Shown one piece after another: positions 55,833 to 64,000 of a stretch of DNA of 64,000 nucleotides. The position numbers and the translations under genes are program-made. The stretch covers positions 868,001 through 932,000 of the forward strand of contig MARA01000007.1 in the NCBI GenBank assembly GCA_001792895.1, read 5' to 3'. A model generated the notes under the pieces. That model searched no databases, was not told the origin of the DNA, and worked only from the letters and a program-made list of their open reading frames with translations. This stretch comes from Lentinus brumalis (Eukaryota; Basidiomycota; Agaricomycetes; Polyporales; Polyporaceae). Position 1 is the stretch's first letter. Every line of letters starts with the position of its first letter.

Positions 55833-56707
55833 ATGTCTGACAATAATAACCACGACACACCTGCTCACCCTCCACCCCACCCGATGACGGCATTACGCAA
55901 GACAGAGCAGATTACCTCGTGCCTCGTATGCCGACAGCCAACATACTACGTGTGTTCGTCGTGCAGCGGCGGCGATGCCTACTGTAGCCCCCAGCATATT
56001 TTACAAGTGAGCACCAGCGCAGTACACTGTCGTTTCAGCCTAACAAATGTCCTATCCAGGGCTGGGCTGAGCATTCTGCTCATTGCGATCGCTCGCAGAT
56101 CATCTCGGGAGAGAATGCAGCCGCGCTCTCGCAGGCCATTGCTGCACAGCGAGATGTAGAGTGTCCCACTAGCACGGGTCTCGAGGCTAACCCGTGGATA
56201 TACGCCGGTCCGCCGCCCTACTCAGAGGGCGACACGGACCAGAACCATGCGGCTGTCGGTATGTATGCAAACCCTGCACGAGGTATGGACTGCTGTGGCG
56301 TTACACTTTCGCACAAACATGTCTCACTTACGTATATAGGGTCACTGGCACAAGTCTTGGTGCCGCTCGTTGTCACAAACGATGTGGACGGCAGTGGAAT
56401 GTCAGGTAGAGCTGCAGCCGTTGCAGACTTCATCGACGAACCCATTGCAATGACCACGGTCGGGTTTGGCGACGACTTGAAACCTCGGGAGTCACCGCTG
56501 CTCATCATCTTCCCAATGAACGACTATCTGTGGGGTCGGGAGGTAAACCTATGCATCGCCGAGCTGACAAAGGACCGCGAGGGGACGCTGCCGTGGTACG
56601 GTCCGGTGCTTATCATGAAGCTGTCGGAGCACTCGCCTTACGATTTTGGTAACATGAATTCGGGCGACAAGAAGGACATTGAGGGGTACTTCGCTCGCTT
56701 CCGCTGA
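55833..56707 (+). CDS. MYND-type zinc-finger protein
   Basis: Three exons (55833-56006, 56060-56258, 56340-56707) give 246 aa. A MYND-like finger lies at about residues 30-68: CLVCRQPTYYVCSSC, then YCSPQHILQGWAEHSAHC across the first junction, giving the expected Cys/His spacing for two zinc ions. MYND fingers bind proline-rich peptides in partner proteins. The remaining 180 residues have no known domain; they include a proline/tyrosine stretch (IYAGPPPYSEG) and a compact C-terminal region with LIIFPMNDYLWGREVN. No SET domain is present, so it is not a SMYD-type methyltransferase. Small MYND proteins of this sort are numerous in mushrooms and mostly unstudied. Confidence 0.83.
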
Positions 56708-58538
56708 CAGTCGCATTTATGCCACGATGGGTACCGATGTACTAGTATGGAACTCCTCTTGTAACGGATGTTGCCTTCGCTCCAGATCCCTGACAGCTAC
56801 GCAAATCGTATGATGTTCTAGAGCACATAGAGCCACCGCGGGACCGGCATCCAATTAAGGTCGGGAAGGGTGCATACGTAATGGACTGGACGAGAGTTAG
56901 AAGTATTATGTAGATAGGGTGAATCTGCCCAGAACGTCAGATTGGAAGTTCGGTTGGCATGTAGAGCTTCAGGTTCTGTTCTGTTGTGATCATTCAACCT
57001 GGAGCTATATATAATGTGACATCAGTCGTGAGACTATAGTCTGGCGCGTGTAGCACTCGAATGCCATATCAGACATACCTCACAGTCTCGAACACTCTCG
57101 AAGTCCGCAGCGTCATGTGGGTCATGCAAGTGGCCGTAACCGCTTTTGGTTTGGGTCGCTGTCAAAGCGAGGAGGACGGGTGTCCAGACATATCGCCCAG
57201 TCTCGAATGTCCTCGGGGGCTCCACTGTTGCCTGGAGCAACATGGAATTTCACTTTGGAAGAACCGATAGACTTGGGGAGATAAACGGGATCAAATTTGA
57301 GAGTACGAAGAGAGGTGGCTCTGAAGCAAAGTCAACTTTGATAAGATAATTTCTGCTGTAGGGACGTGATGTCTGGAAACTCTCACTGAGTAGCTTGTGA
57401 TAGTTGTGGCGGACGCAAGGATTGGACAATGTTTGCTACTATCCGCATCTTAACTAGCCCACACGGATAAACTATTAGGGACACAGATATCAGTAAGCTG
57501 AGACCCTGGAGCAACTAATGTCAGCCGCCAAAAGAACACACGTGGACAATTCGTGATCGCACCAGGCAAGAAATCGCAGGACAGGTAGACACGACAGCAG
57601 TAGCCTCGTCATGGAGACACACTGCAGCCAATGGCCACCCGTCTTGATGCGAGCCGTGTCACTACAATACCGGATAACGCACTAGAGGCTTGACAAACGG
57701 GTTCACGTCGGAGCGGACCCAACCGGCGAGTGATCTGATAGAGAAGGCAGAGAGTTTGCTCGACATGAACGGAAGACCCAGTATTTATATGCTCCCTCGG
57801 AGACTGTTCGGAATGCTCACGACAACATGTAATCTCACGTATCACATCAGATCACATCAGATGAGAGCAGCAAGCGGCGGACGGGACATTATGCGGAAGC
57901 CGGTCCAACGCATCGTGATACCTACCATATGATTGCAGCTTGCCGAGTCCTCGCTTGCGCGGCGCGGAGCATCAGCGCTCAGCAAGCACAGAATTCACCG
58001 ACGAATTTGCCGTAGAAGGCCCGCGCCATATGGTTTGCATCGATGATCGGTGCCGCATCGCCACCCCTAGTATCGGCGCGCCCACAATGCTCTCTCTATT
58101 TTCCACCTTGGCAGGGGCAGCCGAGTGGCGCGGAGGAACACCACGCGTGCGCCAAGCACGACGATACGAAATTGTTGTACTTGGGCCGGTAGTACCAGAT
58201 GTGTGCGGACCAGGCGGCCGACGCCGGGGCACGCAGCACGAGCACTCGCGTGAAATTACTACACGTGAACGCGGGCGAATGGCGAGATTGCGCATCAACA
58301 TGAAGCCAACATGTACAGTACTGCAAAGCCCCACGCGCCCGGTTCCGATAAGCGGTCACGTACGAACAATTGCGTGATCTTGTATGCGTGATTCGGCGCC
58401 GCGCCTCCACTGACAGCGGCGCACGATCGTCACAGTATCCATCTACATACATAACCACGACATTAAACTGGTATGATATCGCTGGAGGGTACATGCGCGG
58501 ACTGATTCTCTTCCGGCACGAGTCTGCACTTGAATGTC
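56708..58538. other. Gene-free interval
   Basis: About 1.8 kb between convergent genes. Short unbiased open frames only; a short direct repeat of ATCAGATCAC type at about 57843-57862. Nothing else recognised. Confidence 0.45.
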
Positions 58539-59967
58539 CTATACCGTGCATGGAGCGTTAGAACCGACCAGACTCATGGAGCTTGCGGCCCATCGCGATA
58601 CAGACGGAGTCGGACAGTCTAGCGGCCGCATTCGGAGAGAAGGTTCAATGTGCAGGAAGGCCCGGCAAACAGAGAGATGCTCCGCATCGGTAACCTGCGC
58701 CTGTCAAACAGCAATCAGTATTCTGTGGCATCTTCGACATCAGCGACACGGTGACATACCTCGAGTGTCGGCCATCGCTGCAACAGTTGTAGTCGACATG
58801 CGCGGTTCGCTGAAGTTCTAGGTACGGTAATAGTGCCAGTAACCTTGTCCCGAAGGACTGGCGTACATAGACGGCTGCTAGCTGTCATCCAGGCAGGGAT
58901 GTGTCCGATTACTCGCTCCAGTAAATACAGACGCTCCACGACACGAGCGTCCTTCGCGAACAGGGGTTCTCCCGTGCACAACTCCGCAAGAAAACATCCC
59001 AGCGCGAACGAGTCAACCGTAGCATCCCACCCCAGACCTTGAGGTTCGATTAAAGGCGACGCGGGGTAAGTGGGAATAATAGACATTACCTAAGGTTACT
59101 TCCGGAGCGCGACAGAAGTCTGTTCCAATCATGGAGTAGCCGGTATCTGTTGAGGAGACGCAGTCGCCGAGATCGATGATACAGAGCTCGAGCGAAACGA
59201 GCTCGGTCTAGAAGGAAATGAGATGTACATGCGGTCACCGATTGTAGTGGTACACTTGCCTGTTGTGCGCGGGTGCGCGGGGCACGTACAGGCGGCCCGA
59301 CATCGGATATCTTGAACATTACATTTGCGGTCTTGATGTCGGTGTGGATAATGGACATTCTATGAAGATCTTCGAGCTCGTCAGCGACAGCGGTCCTCAG
59401 TGGAGGGACTACGTACATTGAACTCCCGCCAGTACTTGGGCGAATATAATCCTAACGTCAGTCCTAGATAAGGGACTGACGCCCGGTAGTCGGAGTGCTG
59501 CGGCAACCGTGGACTGGAAATACGGCATACAGAGGAAGGCCTCTGGGTAGTCGGTACACGCGTCAGAGATTTCGGGAAAGAAACTACGAACGTCGTTAGT
59601 GGGGACGCTAACAGGAAGGTATGCAAGTACTCGCCGCCGTCCTGCATCTCTCGACGAGTGTAGATACTTGTAAATCTGCAGCTCCGAGCTGGCAGCCTCA
59701 GCGCTGTCACGACCCATTATGAAGATCTTCAATGCAACTTCTCGGGTGTCGTGAGGACGAAGCGCGACGTACACCCGAGATGAACGTCCTTCGCCTGCTA
59801 AGCGCGTGATAGAATCTGGTGGCTATCAGCATGTGCACACCGGGTATACGTCAAGGGACTTACAAGTGTGGAGACCCATTGCACGGGGAGTCGCTCAGAG
59901 AACACGATTCCCTCGGTAAGCGCACGGCCTAATATCTCCCAGCAGCGACGACGTCTCCGCGCGTGAC
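58539..59967 (-). CDS. Divergent protein kinase, SRPK/LAMMER-like, 5' end unresolved
   Basis: Exons 59822-59417, 59369-59290, 59207-59090, 59037-58760 and 58700-58539 join in phase; an upstream exon ends at 59864 (EILGRALTEGIVFSERLPVQ) and may begin at an acceptor at about 59967, with no start codon found. All kinase landmarks are present: glycine loop GEGRSSRVYVAL, Lys in VALKIF, alpha-C Glu in SSELQIYKYL, catalytic loop IIHTDIKTANVMF, metal motif DLGDC (DLG in place of DFG), FCRAPEVTLGLGWDATVDSF, and the final Arg in LRMRPLD. HTD plus DLG is typical of SRPK-like CMGC kinases, while GLGW after APE resembles LAMMER kinases. Likely an active Ser/Thr kinase; such short, fast-evolving SRPK-like kinases are expanded in mushrooms. 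Confidence 0.8.
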
Positions 59968-60088
59968 CTGTCGAGATGGGGTAAGAGAATACTCAAATCG
60001 ACTGATTCTGGCATGTATCGACCCCCGTCACAATCACGACAACCGACAGTCGAGAGTGAAAGGGTCGAGCCCCAGCCTGGAACCCCCC

Positions 60089-60112
60089 GGGAGGGGGTCG
60101 GGGGGGGGGCGG
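60089..60112 (+). repeat. G-rich tract, potential G-quadruplex
   Basis: Runs of 3, 5 and 10 G separated by one or two bases, then GG, give enough G-tracts for an intramolecular quadruplex on the plus strand. It lies about 120 bp upstream of the first supported kinase exon. Confidence 0.7.
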
Positions 60113-60710
60113 ACTCCACCGCCGGATACAGGCCTTACGGCCTAGTCATGGCCTGGCGACAACCGGGTCCGGATACGCCGCAGGGGAGAGGAGCTGTGGG
60201 CTAGCTTCCGATGGCGAATACGGGCGTGCTATAATCACTGCCCGCGGCCACGGTTGCAGCAGTCGCCGAGCACAGATGCCGGCACGGACAAAGGTCCTGA
60301 GGGAGTTGCAGACGGTCAGTGTACAGCGGATAACACCCACGCACGTACCACAGCTAATGCCGAGCGACGAACGTGGGCCGTGGTTGAGCACGCATATGTA
60401 CCGTACAGCACTGTCAGAATAGTCAGAGTCCACATCGGCACGGTAGGCCAAGACCAGGGGGTCGCAGACCAGTCAGGACACGACACTCACCATAGTAAAC
60501 GGTCTTCCGTGGATGCAATTGAGGTCAGACAGTATATTTCTTCGTGACTCCGAGACCACACAGCGCGCCTCAGGCTGTCCTCGTCCTCTCTAGAAAGGAT
60601 AAAACGGCATCACAGTCAAAGAAAGGACGTACGATGGGCACACGACCAGGAAGGCGTCAGATTCAACCGAAGAGGGAGAGAAAGCCCTTCTAGCGTATAC
60701 AGTGTCGTAC

Positions 60711-60788
60711 ATGTGACGATGGAGGGGAGAGATCGTATCTGCCCCGGATATGTGACGATGGAGGGGATAGATCGTATCTGCCCCGGAT
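60711..60788. repeat. Two tandem copies of a 39-bp unit
   Basis: Units 60711-60749 and 60750-60788 begin ATGTGACGATGGAGGGGA and differ at one base (G/T). The unit length keeps frame. Confidence 0.95.
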
Positions 60789-61757
60789 ATGCGGTATCGG
60801 GGTTGCACCGGGTACTTGGAACCGGGTCCCGCGTACAGGTGGGCCTGGCTGCGCAAAGAAGACACGCCGAGTCGCGCAAGAACATCAACCCCTCACCGAT
60901 CGTTCCAAACCCTGCCCGTCTAACGCCGCTCGTTGTGCTCGGAGACGGAAAGGAGAACTCACAGAGAGGTACGTGCTGTCACCGGTCGGCGTCGAAGAAA
61001 GTACACTCGCGCCTGTCACCCACTTCAGACGTGGACGGTGAGCTTCTGACTCGGTGCATTGAAAACTTCCGCTAATACTTTAGGAGTCGCTCAGACCCGT
61101 ACAACACGTGCACATCAGTACAACGTTTTGGACAAGTATGCTGCCAAACTGGAGAGTACTGGTCGGACCCCAAACCTTGCGTAGTCACCGACAGCGGAAC
61201 GGGAGTATGAGAATAACACAGCACGATAACGACAGCGGCGATTTCGTGCCGACGGGCGCTATCGTCGTCAGGCAGTGCCACGCACGTCCATCGCTCCGAA
61301 TCTAGCAAGCCCCCACTCTCCTTACCGACTCCTACGTTCATCGCTTCCCAAAAAAAAACCGCGATCGCCCCGATCGGAGACCACGGTCAAGCGTCGACCG
61401 AAGTCATCTCCCGAATCTAGAGGTAGATGCACATGATCGGCACATGCGGAGCTGCGCTCGCCACATGCAGGTCTAGCCTGCCCTATACGGATGCCCCCGG
61501 TGGACCCGCTACCCAAGACAGCTCCCCCAGCAAGCCGACATGCACTGCGTACAGTGTATACGTTGGTGTGGCGTATGACATGGATCACGGCCTGGCGGAA
61601 GGCGTCGATGTCGGAAGGGGTAATACAGGCGTGTCTGCGGTCTACATAATACGCCGTACAGGACACCGTCGCGCGCATACCGCCCATTCACGCAACGAAA
61701 CACCACCACACTCACCGTCGCACCCACGCACCGTTCGTACCATCTATTCTAGTACCC

Positions 61758-62996
61758 ATGTCCAGTCCCGCTAACTCCAGACGTCAGCACAATTTCGTAG
61801 GAGCTCCAACCCAAATGACTTCAGAGCCTGCCGAAGGGCCTGCAGACATCGGCGCTATGTCGCCAGCCGACGTCATTCCTGATAGAAAATGCGACCCCTC
61901 ACCCATGCTGCTTGACACCGGCGAGGGAGGAAGCGAAGATGTGCACCCAGACGAGAACATTTACGAGCTCGCAGGACCGATTGTGTGAGCTTCCAGACCG
62001 GCCGCTACGAGTGCGAGGCCAACTAACCACCTTCTCAGATTGCCAGTTGATGTCATCGTCGCGCTCATCCATCGTTGCGACTTCAGGTTACTAGCGAAAT
62101 GGCGCGCAACCTGTCACGCATTCTTCACCGTCGTCGCAGCCCACCTACGAAGTCGCTACGAAAGTTGCCTGCGGCCTTTCATCGACGACATCCCCGCCTT
62201 CGACGAGCTCTTGAAGTTGCACGGTGCGATCATTTCTGGATCTGTCGCACTCCGATTCTTTCTGCCGGACGAGACTTGGAGCCCGAAGGATCTGGATATA
62301 TACGTCCCCGATGATACCTTTGAACGTTTCATCACGGCGGTCACTAGTCGACGCGGTCCTAACTTCACTCTGTTCCCCCACCGCCGCCCCTGGCAATGCG
62401 TCGGGGACGAGGACCGCGCCACGCCGGGTACGGAATCCGACTCCGACAGCTCCGAACACGACGACGACGGCGCGAACATACTCGCGCTCGGCGGCAACAG
62501 ACTGCCCCAGCCCACCACCCCATCCATGACGATCGGTGTCCTCGACGTCCGGCAGTTCTATACGACAAGAGATCGTCGGGTGGACATCATTCGAGGGCCT
62601 GGCAACAACCCCATGATTGCCATCAACCGGTTCTGGGCGTCGTTGGTAATGAACTTCCTGCGGCCGGACGCGTGCGTGTGTGGCTTCCCGGCTACCACGC
62701 TCGATCGCCGCGGCATGCTGAAGCCCAACCTCACGCACCGGGACTGCAGGGCTATTCACAAGTACCAGAAGCGACAGTTCTCGCTCGAGATCGCACACTG
62801 GAGACGAGGTGCGGACGTCTGGGACAGCCTATTCTTCGGTCGCCCGAAGGCGTTGGTCACCGCGTTTTGCACGGAAGTGAACGGGGTGCGCCCGAAGCTC
62901 CCGATTATTGACACTGACCGCGGATGGCTAATTGATTCCAGATGGCCATGGAGCGACGGTGAGTCGCCGTCTGCTATCCCCGTCTACGTGCACTGA
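61758..62996 (+). CDS. F-box protein with nucleotidyltransferase-like domain
   Basis: Two exons (61758-61984, 62039-62996) give 394 aa. The first 75 residues are polar and acidic, likely disordered. An F-box-like segment crosses the junction: LPVDVIVALIHRCDFRLLAK followed by WRATCHAFFTVVA. Next, at about residues 135-175, GAIISGSVALRFFLP and WSPKDLDIYVPDDTFERFI resemble the GS...DxD core of nucleotidyltransferase-like domains found in many Agaricomycete F-box proteins; the DLDIY acidic pair could bind metal, but activity is unproven. An acidic insert (SDSDSSEHDDD) follows. Probable role: SCF adaptor or ligand-binding regulator; the target is unknown. Confidence 0.78.
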
Positions 62997-63939
62997 CCAC
63001 GGTCTGCGTATCGCAACCCACAGAGGCCACCGCACAAGCCGCGGAACTTTCTGCAGACGTCTAACCTCGCGGTCGTCCCGTATCCCATTTCCGTGCTCCA
63101 GCAACGAGATACTTGATTGCCGTATCGACACGTCTAGGTTCGTCTGCATCATGTATGATATAATGTCGCGAAGTGCTTCTTTCCCCGTCGCCATAAACGG
63201 CGCCCGTAATTCACGAACACTCAGATTATCGGATAGCCCGCCGTCCCGAGGTACCTGGTCGTCTTCCATACCCGCCCTGCAGTGACCCTGCATTTAGATG
63301 AACCCATCGTCCGGAGCCATCAGACGGGCTGAGTTCCGAACTTCTAATCCAGCAGGCTTCCGGCTTGCGCGACCCAGGCCGATCATAATTGAACCTTACG
63401 AAGATCTGGATAGCCTGGCGTGTGGTTGTGGTTCCGAGTGACCGCATTTTGACAGCGGCAACCTCACAGAGTTCAGACACGCCGCGAGCTAGCTGCTCAA
63501 CCTGCAATACAGTCTGCCACGAGGGTCTATGACGACAGGCAGGGTCTGAATACTTCTGCAGGAAGCACAGCCTCCCACACGCACAATCCGGTCAACGGCG
63601 TCCCTGAGCTCGCAGTCCGGGCCCGTCCTCACCCAGATCTACGCTCAGCTCGTCGCCGCAGATGCCCGCGAGTGTGCTCAGGAAGACGCGGCACGTTCCG
63701 ACACTCTCGGTGTGAGTGCTCGGGATGATATATCGTAACTGCTCGCCGCTTCGTGTCCCTGCCCAGCGCGCCCCTTCATCGTCCACTGTCCCACGTTCGC
63801 CCGCGACTATTCTCTTTCTGCTGCATCTATTCGTCTGGACACCGATACTTCTCCGCCTTTCGCTCGTCCGCTGCCCCTTCACTTCTTGCATATTACCTCC
63901 TCGCTCGCGCCGTCTTTCGTCTCCCTCAACAGCGTCATT
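62997..63939. other. Gene-free interval
   Basis: About 0.94 kb; no gene recognised. The right part is pyrimidine-rich, as often seen just upstream of fungal start codons, and probably is the promoter of the gene at 63940. Confidence 0.45.
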
Positions 63940-64000
63940 ATGGATCCTTCTCAACGCTCTCGGTTGCAGCTCTTCTATCACGACGACGCTAATCCAGGTA
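63940..64000 (+). CDS. Possible first exon of a gene leaving the window
   Basis: ATG at 63940 opens MDPSQRSRLQLFYHDDANP; a GGTA at 63997-64000 could be a splice donor, and the window ends there. A pyrimidine-rich leader precedes it. Too short to assign a product. Confidence 0.4.
   Translation, partial: MDPSQRSRLQLFYHDDANPG

Larger units (their letters stand above)
59968..61757. other. Gene-free interval with G-rich and tandem repeats
   Basis: About 1.8 kb with no gene recognised. Holds the G-rich tract at 60089-60112 and the 39-bp tandem repeat at 60711-60788. A 120-codon plus frame over the tandem repeat (60713-61075) is not supported by any motif. The missing 5' exon of the kinase may lie at its left end. 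Confidence 0.4.

Noticed and set aside
42618..56707. Larger cargo-carrying element such as a Starship
   Set aside because: No tyrosine-recombinase captain gene (DUF3435 type) was seen; only Helitron functions are present.

Overview
The window is eukaryotic and fungal, most likely from an Agaricomycete (mushroom or wood-decay basidiomycete). Evidence: genes are cut by many 45-70 nt GT-AG introns with CTNAN-like branch points, the protein families are typical of that class (HET-domain proteins, F-box families, 7-TM membrane proteins, secreted type-B carboxylesterase, FAD amine oxidase, beta-lactamase-fold hydrolases), and there is a RepHel-type Helitron. No rRNA, convincing tRNA, CRISPR array or bacterial operon structure was seen. 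Splice models below were built by eye from donor/acceptor sites, phase continuity and family conservation; start codons are less certain than the interiors.

Layout. 0-8 kb: a decayed HET relic, an intact HET gene on the minus strand, then empty DNA. 8-21 kb: a housekeeping/secretory block with a secreted carboxylesterase (+), a 7-TM protein (-), a secreted polyamine-oxidase-like flavoenzyme (+), a PP2A-family phosphatase of the Ppg1/PP6 type (-) and, from a shared divergent promoter, an alpha/beta-hydrolase that lacks the usual nucleophile (+). 21-39 kb: an accessory block with an F-box-family-like gene, a secreted beta-lactamase-fold hydrolase (+), a second 7-TM protein (+), a second HET gene (-), an unknown 161-aa gene (+), a tandem pair of F-box genes (-) of which one carries a nonsense codon, and an inverted paralogue of the hydrolase (-) carrying a one-base frameshift. 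41-42 kb: an LRR-like gene. 42.6-49.1 kb: a Helitron whose Rep and Pif1-type helicase parts lie in two frames. 49.4-50.6 kb: a ribonucleotide reductase small-subunit homologue without the usual C-terminal tail, divergent from the Helitron. 51-64 kb: sparse DNA with a 140-aa unknown gene, a MYND zinc-finger gene, a divergent CMGC-like kinase, an F-box plus nucleotidyltransferase-like gene, and the first exon of a gene that runs off the right edge.

The strongest themes are birth and decay of self/non-self and F-box families (three disabled copies, each beside or near an intact paralogue with matching exon lengths) and the pairing of an unusual RNR small subunit with a rolling-circle transposon. 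No obvious biosynthetic cluster is present. The two HET proteins are candidates for allorecognition or cell-death signalling; the esterase, amine oxidase and beta-lactamase-fold proteins are predicted to be secreted.
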